A stretch of DNA of 64,000 nt from Polytrichum commune (Eukaryota > Streptophyta > Polytrichopsida > Polytrichales > Polytrichaceae), in NCBI GenBank assembly GCA_950295325.1, contig OX485806.1, positions 11,470,001 through 11,534,000 on the forward strand. The letters are read 5' to 3'. Each line of letters opens with the position of its first letter. The first letter of the stretch is position 1. A model generated the notes under the pieces. It did no database searches. It was not told the DNA's origin and was given only the letters and a program-made list of their open reading frames with translations. Of the stretch, positions 34,076-45,300 are shown in pieces. Made by a program: the position numbers and the translations under genes.

Positions 34076-34844
34076 TTATTCGGCCACCTAGAGTAGACGG
34101 ACCTATTTCTGTTAACTTAAGCAATTCGTGTAAGTGTAGGATAAGTGTTATCGGGGTGATTTCTCAAAGGTCTGAAAATTGATATCACAACGTTTCACAA
34201 AAAAATCATAATTTATTTCTAAGTTTTGAAATCACTGTAAATCTTCAAAGGCAAGATTCTCTCCCATCCCATATTCACAACATAGGTTGACTTATTTCCA
34301 AATATGGGAGATGAAAACTTGAGTGCCATTCGTGTCTATTTCAAGGAACCCAAATCCGTGCCCTTTTAACTTGCTTTTCCATCATGCCAAATTTGTTGGT
34401 TACATGTGTGATTCTCCATGAATTTTTCCATTACGTTACAAAATGACAACTACGTGTGTGGAATTGCACGACTTTAGAGGACTCTATGTATTAAGATTGA
34501 GGGGTTTTTGGAAATGGGTTTGTCTACTCTATGTTTGAGTGGTGTGTGGTTACGTGAGTTTCAAAGAATAAACACTATAAGACACATGTATGAAAGTGAT
34601 TGGATTATGTCTTGAAATTTTTATTAATGACTTCACTCTCAATAGTGAACATGATTGGGAGGATCTTTGTGTTCATTTGAGGAATCAACAAACATGCCTT
34701 TTCAATAACCATCAATAAATAAGGGGAGATCCAATTTTCAATATAGTTTTTGTTGATGCATCGTCGTAGATTATAAATACACCACATGTTTCATTGTGTA
34801 AATTTGATTGGTAGAAGTCACATAACATCAAAAACCAAACCGCA
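34076..34844. other. Intergenic, no gene seen
   Basis: AT-rich sequence with no supported feature. Confidence 0.35.
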
Positions 34845-35190
34845 TAACACCCATATACCTTGGACATGTGCTGTTTGGACACTTTTCTCTTTGCACCCTC
34901 TTCTCATACAATATGAAACACGCAATTTGTACGAGATGATTAGCAATTCCAAATCGCAAATGTAGCCATTCACCTCATAATTTTTGGGGCTCATATGAAT
35001 ATACTTCACTTTTAAAGCAAAGATTCTTGTTCTTATCAAGTGTACATGTGAGTCCCCCCCAATTTATGTTGACTATTGAGCTTAGAATGGTCAACAAATA
35101 TAGAGTGCGTAGTCCAATCTCTTTTAAGCATGCAACTTTTTGGTGTCCATTCTTATATTCACACCTAACCACATAATACTCAAATTTAGG
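34845..35190 (-). repeat. Dispersed repeat family D, inverted copy
   Basis: In plus-strand order: ACGAGATGATTAGCAATTCC, CCTCATAATTTTTGGGGCTC, AATTTATGTTGACTATTGAG, GAATGGTCAACAAATATAGAG, CACACCTAACCACATAATACTC. The copies at 44930-45240 and 45890-46140, in introns of the transporter gene, follow the same order. The sequence around 35330-36170 has further diverged pieces of the family. Confidence 0.65.
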
Positions 35191-36204
35191 TGCTTGATTA
35201 AGTCCATTGCGCGATTGAGATCCATCTATAACCTTAAGATATGTGAGAATGTAACAACAATTTTAACTCATACACTTTTGGCCGTTGGATGCAATTCAAA
35301 CTTGACTCACCTTGTAAGCAATTGTGACTCATGACGATTGTTGGTTCAAGTCTCTCAAGGGCCTTGTGTAGTAAACCCTTCCGGGCGATCTGAAGACTAG
35401 TAGGTCCCGTGAAGCTTTCGAGTGTCGAAATTCGAATTTAAAGGTAAGAGAGGAGATTATTTTCTCTCTTTGAGGGATCATATAGATCCTCCTAATCGTG
35501 TTTAAAGCTAAACCTAAAATGGTGTTCTTATATTGAGCACATAGTCCAATCATAACACATGTCTTTGTGGTTTCGATTTTTAGCTACAAGGCTTGGCATA
35601 TACTACTCAACTATTCCAAGACGTTTACATAAGAATAGTGTTCATAATAGTCCTGCATATCTTAGTTGTCTCCACAATTGACTTTGATTTGCAAAACATT
35701 AAGCTATGCAACCCTATTGTGGGCACTTCCAACTCCAAGTACCAAATTTTGGCAGATTGTTGAATCAGATGGAGATTGTCTCATATGGATAGCGATTATG
35801 ATGAATCACAAAGATTGTCTTTTTAATTCAAGATTTTGTATCAAAGTTGGGATGTATACAACATATATATGTGGGCCTAATGTGGTTGCTATTCTTAACC
35901 ATAAACTTATGTAATATGTATGAGTGTTACATCATAGGGCTTGTAGTTTGAAGCAGACACCAAAAAGACACGTGCTATGATGAGATTGGATCGTGTGTTT
36001 ACAATGTAGACACATCATTCTACTTTCAATTGTTAACACAATTAGGAGGGCAGATGTGATTACTTGAAGAAAAAGACAAGTTGGACCTTTTACGATTTTA
36101 GCATTTCTTGGAATTTTTACACTGAAACATAAGGATGCCAAATAGCAAACACTTGTGACAAAAAAAATCACTCTTCATAATTACTAATGTGCTCATGCTA
36201 CCTA

Positions 36205-36557
36205 GATAGATAGATAGATAGAAACTCCGGTCCCTTTTTTAGCAAGGGGCCGGAGTGAATAAAGTGTCCGTTCGTAATGCCAATGACCCGATGCCCACTG
36301 GACAAGGGGACATTGGGACAATACTACTCTCCCCTTTCGAGGATGGACACTATAGTGACACACCATACTAGTTCCTAACTAGCCACTAGTGCCTTGAAGA
36401 TACCGGACATGGTATCCCCCCAAAGGGCTTTGAGGTACCCATACAACAAGGTCCAAGGACCCCCCACCATAGTTGGGTGGACTAAGGTGGTGAGCACCAC
36501 GCCGGCATGGGGAATAGAACCCACAACCTCCTCATTGGGGGCCATGAGCCCTAACCA
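36205..36557 (-). mobile_element. tRNA-derived SINE with target duplication
   Basis: On the minus strand the element starts TGGTTAGGGC (A-box-like), with GGTTCTATTCC (B-box-like) about 32 bp further. It continues with a roughly 300-bp body and ends in a (CTAT)n tail. An exact 11-bp direct repeat, CATGCTACCTA, borders it at 36194-36204 and 36558-36568. An internal Pol III promoter, a simple-repeat 3' tail and a target duplication of this size are the standard signature of a SINE. The 61-codon frame inside is incidental. Confidence 0.8.
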
Positions 36558-36603
36558 CATGCTACCTACCTAAATGTCAATGCCTTGCATGATAATGCCC
36601 CAA

Positions 36604-36627
36604 CATTAGATAGATAGATAGATAGAA
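36604..36627. repeat. TAGA microsatellite
   Basis: (TAGA)n of about five units, some 36 bp beyond the SINE's 3' (plus-strand) target copy. The same unit forms the SINE tail at 36205-36222. Confidence 0.7.
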
Positions 36628-36849
36628 GGGAAGCACCCATGGATAAACCCCCATTTACCCCTCGAACTCTTTCTCGGTCCGTTTTTTTGAGATCTCAATA
36701 CTTTTCCACCACAACGACTCTCAAACACACAAAATATGACATCTTAGTCCCACCTCTCTAATGACTCGGTTGAAACACTCTTTCTCATTTCATCATTACT
36801 GCAGGAATACGAGGCACCATACACCAATCCTCCCTTGATTGTCCCCTTA

Positions 36850-37395
36850 GGGGTTGTTTACACCATGGACCATGAAGTCGTGCCAAGGCTTTGTAAAATC
36901 TATGATTGGCTGTTGAACTCGTCTCAGAGCACTTTTGTTTACACCAAGGAAAATATGTTAGAGTGACCATGAAGTCAAGGTCTCCAAAAGACATTATCCA
37001 TCAACATCGTCCAGCAGGTTTTGCAATGGGAGAGGCAAAAAGGGTGCTCCGGTAGAAAAAGGCATGGGCACATGGTAGAGTAATATTGTTATAATACTTT
37101 TTTAATGATTTTTTTCTTGGTGAAGAGAAGATGAAGACAAGAGAAGACAAAAGAATGGTCAAACTTGAATTTTTTTTTCTTCAAAATCTCCTTTTTGGAA
37201 CATATATCAAAAATATCATCACATTCACTTTTTGGTGCATGGTCATTCTTCTTGGTCCACATTCAGTTTACACCCAGTGAGGGACCCAAAAACTTTGCAA
37301 ATTGACGTTTTTAGGAAATCAGACCATGAAGTCAGACCATGAAAAAAGATCATCTTCCATGGTCCGACTTCATGGTCCATGGTGTAAACCGGCCC
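36850..37395. mobile_element. Tourist-like MITE, family C copy 2
   Basis: A 546-bp element with ends GGGGTTGTTTACACCATGG and inverse CCATGGTGTAAACCGGCCC. The flanks are TTA and TGA. The arms extend to ACCATGAAGTCG / CGACTTCATGGT. It directly abuts a LINE tail at 37396. It is non-coding. Confidence 0.85.
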
Positions 37396-37520
37396 TGAAT
37401 CTGGAAATCCGCAAAAATATAATCAACACTCTCATGAAAACATATTTCTCAAAACGCCATAAAATACCTCACATATATTACACCCAACAAAATAAAAACT
37501 CCCAAAAAATTATGCAGCAG
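37396..37520 (+). mobile_element. LINE relic, copy 3 (C-terminal tail)
   Basis: Reads NTLMKT and, after a one-base frame change, ISQNAIKYLTYITPNKIK. This matches the tail of copy 1 (IKYLTYLVLNKRK), and the two share the 15-base string AAATACCTCACATAT. Only the last part of the element is left, beginning right at the end of the family C MITE. Confidence 0.65.
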
Positions 37521-38499
37521 TTACATGAGATTGGCTTTTATTGCTCATCGTACTTTGTTACAATCATTAGAATGTACGGAGAATCCAAAAGTCAACTGAA
37601 CTTTAGGCAAGCAATCCACCGTCTGGTGACTTATATATATATATATATATTAAAAAAATACACTCTTTTGTATGAAGTATTAGCTGATTAGCTTTTTGCA
37701 GTGATGAGACTCACTGTTTTGTGTGCTTTCATCCTTCTTTCCATGAGTCTCTCTCTGGTTAACATATGTGGGTGTTGTTTGGTTCATTCTTCAACTTCTA
37801 CCGATTAGGTTGACACATCTAGACTTATGTTGCATTAGCAAATCTATGATAAAACATCTGCAAAATTTGGATTGAAAATCGGACTTCCCTTGATTTAGTT
37901 ATGGTTGTTGAAAGTGCATGTTTGTTGATTTCTTAACTAAATACACATGTCCTCCCAATTGTGTTCACTTTCTAAGTGTAGAGTAGTTATTAATACTTGA
38001 AGATGTAGTTCAATACCTTATAAACGTGTGACTTTATGATATTTTCTTTTGATTTCTCACTGAACCACATACCAATCAAATATAGGGGTCTGATTAAGTA
38101 ACAAGCCACTTAAGACCCATCCACCTTAATGAAAACATTGAGATATGAATTATTTTGTATTTGACTTTTCACACCTTTTACAAGTTTTTATTTAATCTCC
38201 ATCCTAGCAAAACTAGATCAAAATCTCTTAAGGCCTATCAACAACGTTCACATGTCACCATTCTCTCAAGAACTATTGACTTGTAACCATGGGCGAAATG
38301 CTAGAAATAAAAGAGAAGAAGAAGAAGAAGAAGAAGAAACACCCGTATTCTAGCACCGTTGGCATGAATGTGAGTCCCTTGGTCTAATATTGATCATGGG
38401 TATCCATGATGCAAGAGGAATTGTTGTCCCTTTCTTTTGGAAAGTGAGCTCTATGTTTCAAGGGTTGAAGGCAAGGTGAGGAATAATTATCTAATTTTT
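37521..38499. other. Intergenic, microsatellites
   Basis: A TA run is at about 37631-37650 and a GAA run at about 38313-38338. No gene is supported. Confidence 0.4.
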
Positions 38500-38720
38500 T
38501 TATATTTTAATTAGTATAAAGAGGGTGAGGTGTTTTATGGCATTCTGATGTACGTTTTTCATGAGGTGCTTGATGGTGTTTTTCAACATTGCGAGGAGGT
38601 TGTTTAGTTTTTCTCTTACTTCCGGTGTTTCTATAGTGAGGAGGCTCACTTTCCATCCTTTCAGTCTTAATCTTGGTATGAATTGGTCATATTTGGTGTG
38701 TTTGTCTGTGTTGGCCATAC
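38500..38720 (-). mobile_element. LINE relic, copy 4 (C-terminal part)
   Basis: The minus strand reads KHTKYDQFI, then LRLKGWKVSLLTI, then IKHLMKNVHQNAIKHLTLF. This matches, in order, KRDKYNPFI, TQGWQVNPLMVI and the tail of copy 1. Most of the match is in one uninterrupted frame of 72 codons. The adjacent frame at 38734-39009 (minus) contains WLLNHC and may be the decayed knuckle of the same copy, which is less sure. Confidence 0.65.
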
Positions 38721-40668
38721 CTAACTTTTTATTCTATGAAAGAAGGCCAAACCGTACTGTCAATGCAGTTCCATGTTTGTAAAACTCACGGACCATAGAT
38801 TGTGTGCAGTGGTTCAAGAGCCATGGTATGGAAATCATTTGTAATCTAGAAAAAAATATTTCTTGAGTCATATATGCTTTGATGAGAACGGCAAGAAAAT
38901 TCATATGAGATCTCTTATAACCCATTAGGGTTCTCTGCACCTTAAACTTCAACTTCACCCTACAATCATCCCAACTAATTTCTTGGCACCCCTTGATCTT
39001 GAAGTCCATTCTCGTCCTAGGTCAAGCTCAATTCGGGTATTTTCAATCAATTAACATCTTCTACCCTTATGTTGGTTTCAACCATATCCAACTGTTATTT
39101 GCTGTTAGGGTAAATCACACCTTAATCTGCCAAGATTTGTGTCTCATGTATGGTGCTATATGCTATTATGTTGTGTAGCCTTATTGGTTGGATCTACTTA
39201 CATGTCAATGTTGAACCAATACCTCCTCATATAATCTCTAACTCTTGAATCCAACACATATTTGAATAGTTAAGCCTAGGATCATACGGTAATCATCTTG
39301 AACTACTCATTATACCAGTTTCCAACCTTTCATCCCATGCTTACTATCCTAGATCTACTTTGAAATATCTCTACTTCCCAACCAAACTCCTACTCTCTCA
39401 TTCTAATTTCATGTGACTCTACTTAATTCTATTGAAGAATTCTACTAGTTCTTCGACCCAACAACACTTGCAAGAAAACAATTTGCAACTAACAAGAGAA
39501 ACCCATGTGATCAATCTCAAACATGGTTGTATAGTCTCGTTATTCCAACACTCAAAATGACTAACAAAAAGGGAGTTCAACAACTCCCTTTGGTCCTATC
39601 CTACAACACATGTCTATCTCTCGTTATATAAGATCTAACATTTGAAGTACAAAGTACAAAGAATCTCATGAGCGCCAATCTACCTCTTTCTACATTTAGT
39701 ATATACCCAAGTTTCCCCCTCAAGGAGAATAACGCAAGGTTGGTGCACACTGCATTCCAATTCATGGTGTATGACATTGGGGATAGTATAGTGGGTGCAC
39801 ATTGTATTCCAACCCACAATATATAACATTGGAGGCCTATGTTGTAGGTCAAAATACCTCGTTTGGATGGAAAATAATATGCATTTGAGAAACCTCCAAC
39901 TTAGGGAGATTTGATCCATAACCATCTTGCTTGGATGGTTTTGGATCTAAAAGTAGAGTACATGATTAAATTCCCCAAATAAATTTCAACAGTTATGAAG
40001 AGATTCATGCAAAAACAATCCCCTCAAGGATTAAGGTTCATATTATTTGAATGCATTATGGTGTAAGCATAAATAATAAGCATTGAAGGCTAAGTCACAT
40101 TATAAGTATGCTCACAGTTTTTACCATGGTTCATAAACAATGAAGTTTACTAAAAAAATTTACTATATCCATGTAATGCTTGTGCAACATGTACAATTTG
40201 TCGAAACTACCATGTTGAGTCTAAAATTGTGGTTACTTACTGGATCTCGTTGACTACTCCCGCACATGGTAGTGTGGCCTAGTTGGCACTAGTACAAATA
40301 TACGCATTCTGCCTAGGTATTCTCTAGATTTACCTAGAGTGTTGTCAAAGAATAGTCTCATACCGTGCATGCACATATACACAATACAATAGAAGTCCAT
40401 ACGGTATTTCATGGACTTTACATTTTTGATGAAAAGTCATTGATGAAAGGAGAACTTTTTGAAATTAAAAAAATTCACACAAGGAAAACTTGAATACGTT
40501 AAAATTGAAGAAGACGTTAAGATTGAACATGTGTGGGTTTCACATGAAAATGAATTGTTCATCATTTCCTCGTTCAAAATTTACAAAGAGAGAGCTAAAG
40601 CCCTGCCTATATTAGGTACGTTAGCCTACATTAGGCTTATGAGCGAAAAAATACACTCTCACAAGCAT
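38721..40668. other. Intergenic, no gene seen
   Basis: Apart from the possible LINE knuckle near 38830, nothing is recognised. The segment 39700-39850 contains a short duplication (ATTCCAA.CCA.A.TATA.CATTGG pattern twice). The frame at 40459-40722 reads through the tRNA gene and is an artefact. Confidence 0.4.
40646..40651 (-). terminator. Pol III terminator of tRNA-Gly
   Basis: Six T on the minus strand downstream of the tRNA 3' end. This is the standard RNA polymerase III stop signal. Confidence 0.8.
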
Positions 40669-40740
40669 TGCGTCTGCCGGGAGTCGAACCCGGGTCTATT
40701 GCTTGGAAGGCAATTATCCTAACCGTTGGACTACAGACGC
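40669..40740 (-). tRNA. tRNA-Gly(UCC)
   Basis: The 72-nt minus-strand sequence folds into a complete cloverleaf: acceptor stem GCGTCTG/CAGACGC with discriminator A, D-arm GTCC/GGAT, anticodon arm ATTGC-CTTCCAA-GCAAT giving anticodon UCC, and T-arm CCGGG-TTCGACT-CCCGG. The B-box is GGTTCGACTCC. CCA is not encoded, as usual for eukaryotic nuclear tRNAs. A run of six T (AAAAAA at 40646-40651 on the plus strand) lies about 17 bp after the gene and would end Pol III transcription. It decodes GGA and, by wobble, GGG. It appears intact. Confidence 0.95.
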
Positions 40741-41018
40741 TAATGATGGATGTGGAAGAAATCTGATAAAAAATATCTACATTTTCTTACTGAAAGACTG
40801 CATGAATACAATACTAAAATCGGCTTTGACTGTGATTATTAATAAGTTTATTTTTTATTTTTTGAAATGACTAAACACCTGAGATGAGGAGAATGTAAAC
40901 CACTGGGTGGATGCTATTTACATCGCCTGTTTGTTTTTGGCATACTGATCAGTTGTGCGGGAGTTTTGAACTCAAGAAGAACCAGACCATTTTGATTGAT
41001 ATCTTGCTACCAACAGAG

Positions 41019-41860
41019 CTACACTAAGGGCCACTTAACACTGTGGCCATCCAAGTCGAGAGGTTGTGGGATTGAGTGGCCAAACATTGTTGAGAGTCGA
41101 AAGAAATGGGCTGAAAATGCATAGCCAATAAATTATAGTAATTGGAGCTTTCAGCTGGGCATAGTCTGAAGCCTCCAAAGACCAAAGCCCAAAGTCTACA
41201 CCCAAAGGAGCATTCCACTTTATTCTTTGTCCAAAACAACTCCTCCAATCTAACGGCCAAGATCTTGTCAATGATTGAGTTCTTTATGAAAATAAACCGA
41301 TGGCCTCTTGACCATAGTTTGGGTTTCCATTCCTGTCCGACCCAAACTCCTCAAGACTCCGTTGCCTTTGTGAAAAAGTAAGCATTTTAAATTGCGACGG
41401 CCTTTGGACTTTGACCTTAGTGTGAAAGGTCGAGAGGCCGAACTCTTGATTTCTTGCAATCTGATTGGTGGAAATCGATGACCACTTGACCTTCGCCCAT
41501 AGTGTGAAGTGCCCCTAAATATGATATTTAGTGTCGCCAATTCCAATTGTCGTGCTCAATAACGTACCGACTGTAAACCTCGTTATAGTGTCACCAACAA
41601 TCAATGTTAACCTCACATTATTTGCCATGTAAATTTTTGGGGGGATTTTAGGTTTACAATGTTGCAGTTATTATCACTTACCAAGTAATTTTTCATCCTA
41701 ATTTCAATCATCCATGACAATATTTCATCACAAGTTGCTGGCAAGAGAAGGTAAGATTTTTGGCTAACAGATGAACACATACATCATCCAGGACAGCATT
41801 TGTTCACTTATTCATGAGAAGTGTCATCCGAAAAGTTACAATAGTTTTACTATCAAAGGG
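41019..41860. mobile_element. MITE family F2, split by family A Tourist
   Basis: The left end CTACACTAA lies at 41019-41027. The rest (TAAATATGATATTTAGTGTC, then GTGCTCAATAACG, GTCACCAACAATCAATGTTAAC, TTTCATCC and CATCCATGACAATATTTCATC) starts at 41516. Joining the flanks and removing one TAA restores the normal F2 terminus. The right end is eroded. Confidence 0.75.
41028..41515. mobile_element. Tourist-like MITE, family A copy 2
   Basis: A 488-bp element with ends GGGCCACTTAACACTGTGG and inverse CCATAGTGTGAAGTGCCCC, flanked by TAA on both sides. It is the same family and orientation as 33508-34075, with an internal deletion relative to it. Confidence 0.9.
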
Positions 41861-42344
41861 AAGTAGCCAGCTTATGGACTTGATAGTTTTTGCCATCTCC
41901 ACCATATTATAGAAATTCATAGTTTTAACTGATGAAACCATGAGTCACTTGAATTTGATCACATATTGAAAAGAAGGTCATCACCCATGAAGGAAAAGTG
42001 AAAATAAAACTTCTTTTGTGTATAAAACTGTTTTGTATCCACAAGGGAGGCAATGAAAACTTCCACCACCACCACCTTACAAACATAATCCAGTATTTGG
42101 AGACTACAGGGAACTATCAACAAAGGCTTTGCAACTGTTGCTCAGTTTGAGCGACAACTTATTGTCACCCCACTTTTTTTTTAATGGGATCCAATCTGGC
42201 ATTTGCCAGATATTTCACAGCCTGCTAGGCTACTTATACCTGAAAAATGGGCACCTATGTTCCATAAATTGGATTTTTTTTTAATTTTTTTTTTTTGGGA
42301 CTTCCTTCTGTTTAAAACGAAGAACAAGAAACTCTTCTCATATT

Positions 42345-45300
42345 TTACACTGCTCGGTCAACTGCTGCACGGTTCATCAACATGGTGCAAACTTGGATAG
42401 CTTCCCCGACTGTGAAAAACACCCACTCTGAGCCCAAATGTGCGAGGAATTTTGCATCATCAAGTTTTGTCATAACCAGAGCTCCAGGATTTGCAAATGC
42501 CAACTGCAAGCAATCACAACAATCACATAAACGTTATATTCAAATCCTGTATACACATCTAATTGATTCATAACTCCTATTATGATTCTCTTAATGCTGT
42601 GATTCTCGCGTGATTATAACCTGTGTTAAACATATGTAATCATTACATACCCGAGGGGGAATGCATTAAGAGTTGTAAAATACAATGACATTTCCAAGGC
42701 TTCCAGATAATTATCACAAACGAGAAGTTTGTGAAGCACCATCAAAATAGTTTTGGTCCTCCCATAATGGATTTAGAAGTGAGCCTTTAAATACTCATCA
42801 TCACAAGTTTCATTGTTCTGATGAGTAACTTGATAATATTGGCTGAATTTACAGTTACTATAATTTGGTGGAAGGTCGCAAGCATAATATGACCTCAAAC
42901 TGGCAACACTATCAAAATATCACTTAACATGTGAACCGCTCATGAGGTATAAAGGATAAACATTTATGAAATTTTACATTCAATCTTTTGAAGGGTGACG
43001 GAAAAATTTCAATACCTACGTTTGGGGAAACAAATGCTGAAAGAACTTTATTTTTGAGGTTATTTTTGAGGCTATCTCATCATTAAAGGTCAAGAGTCCT
43101 TGCAAATACCTGGATATTTCGTCTTGTCAACGTCTTTTCAAGCTCCTCAAAGGCAATAATCCCACTCGTATCAATATTTGTAACAGCTGCATACAGCAGG
43201 AAACATGAACAACAAAATGAATATGTAAAGAAGGATGAAATATATATTGACCAAATATGATGTGCCTTGGACAACACTGATTATCCGAATTAGTGCGTGT
43301 ACCTATTCGAAGTTACACAGTGCTATTTAATGAGAATGTGATATTTTACCAAGCAAAGTCATTTATGATCTATAATGTCCGAACAACCTATTGAACTTTC
43401 ACTGAATGAAATTGAACTCCAAAGTGAGACGATATTGCACTGCGTAATTCCAAATAGTAACACGCACTAATTCGGATAATCTGTGTAGCTATTTCAATTA
43501 AAATCAAAACTGTAAGTAGGATGTTGGAAACTTACGAGTTAAATCAACAATAAGGTATTGAATATTAGGCCCTCCAGTTTTCTCCAGCTTCTTGAACTCC
43601 TCTTCCAAGTACCCAAGAATCTTATCATGGATGTAATTAGAGTTGGAGAAGTAAATAGCCGCATCCACACGAATGGGCAAGATTCCAGGCACAAGGGTGG
43701 CTTCCGGGTATTGGGTCACATTTCGATACACACTTGTACCGGGAATGTTTCCAAGGCGGGCCGTGTGGGGACGTGTAACATTATATAATATTTTCACAAA
43801 TGAGATGCACACCTGTAGGATAAATCCACACAACCAAGTTAACACATAACATCTTTCAGTAGCCTATTTAGATTCAAAGGCAGACAGGATAATATTCGGG
43901 TAATCCGGAGAACCCTAAGAATGATCTCATCGGGGACTCGTGCACCTCTTCACCTCTTCAATTTAATCTTGGTAGACGGAAGACTTTATGTTCATGAGAT
44001 AGCCAACAATGAGGTCTCAACTAATGAGAGCTTGCCAAGACAACCAAGTCAAGACATAACTTTCTTGAGTAGCCTATTCAGGTTCTACTCTACATCATTG
44101 CAAATGGAACAATTTTTAGGTAATCCGGGTACTCCAACAATTATTCCATTGCGGACGTGTGTCTACAATTCAATCTTGGTAAGTGGAAGAAGACTTTGTG
44201 TCCAAAGACAGGAACAACGAAGTTGACTTTACTCGGCATTCATACATGTTCAAAGACTTTACATTCTTGATATTTTTATTCTTGAAGCTAGAAAAGAAAG
44301 AGGGTGTGTTTACACATGACACTTAAGAGTTCGAGCATGCATTCTTAAGAACTTGATAAACTTTTCAAAGAGAAAGGAAACCTGGTAATTATGTATGTAT
44401 ACTTACCGCAATCAGAAGGCCAATCTCAACGGACACAAAGAAAACTCCAAGGAAAGCACCCAAACATGCGAGGAAGTCAAACTTGTCAATCTTCCAAATT
44501 AGCCACGCGGCTCGCAGGTCGATCAAGGACAGGACAGCTGAAATGATGATTGCTGAAAGAATGCAATTTGGTGTATACTTGAACAAGGGTGTGAGCACCA
44601 ACAAGACGACAAGCACAACGATAGCCATAATGATGTTTGACATAGCCGTGAACACACCCGCATTAAAATTGACGGCTGACCTTGAAAATGAACCTGCCAC
44701 AACATGACCACATTTTTTTACTGTGCAAAAAGTAGAGGTTTAAATATGACTTTTTTTTCCCTATCACCATGCACAACACAATATGCATCAATACAGACTA
44801 CAGATATGAAATTGACTGTATTTTCAACCTATCTATCCATACATCATGAAATTTCAGGTTTTTTAGTATATAAGTGACTCCCAAGTATACTCAAGGAGCA
44901 AGTTCTCTTTAACATAAGCAGGCGTTAAATGGACGCTTTTGGCTCTGCACTCGCTTTTCCTAGAATATGTATCACACGATTAGTGTGAGATGATTGCCAA
45001 ATCCAAATCATACCCATAGCCATTTCCCTCATAATTTTCAGAGCTCATATGAAAAAGCTTATTCATTATCAAAGTGAAGCTTCTCGAGCTCATTAAATGG
45101 TCATATAGGTCCCCAAGTTTATGTTGACTATTGAGCCTAATAGAATGGTCAACAAAGTCTGAGCATATAATCCAATCTCTTTACACACGTGTCTTTTTGT
45201 TATCCATTCTTAGATCCACAAAAACACACACACCACCAAATATAGCTCTGCGCTTTTAGAAAAAAGGGACCATAAAAGGCCCACACTCCTTAAGTCAACA

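Noticed and set aside
40459-40722. An 87-codon frame ending in CRESNPGLLLGRQLS
   Set aside because: The C-terminal part is the antisense reading of the tRNA-Gly gene, a well-known annotation artefact; the rest has no domain.
33440-41260. Similar frames at 33440-33762 and 41024-41271 (minus) as a gene family
   Set aside because: They are copies of Tourist family A bounded by inverted repeats and target duplications.
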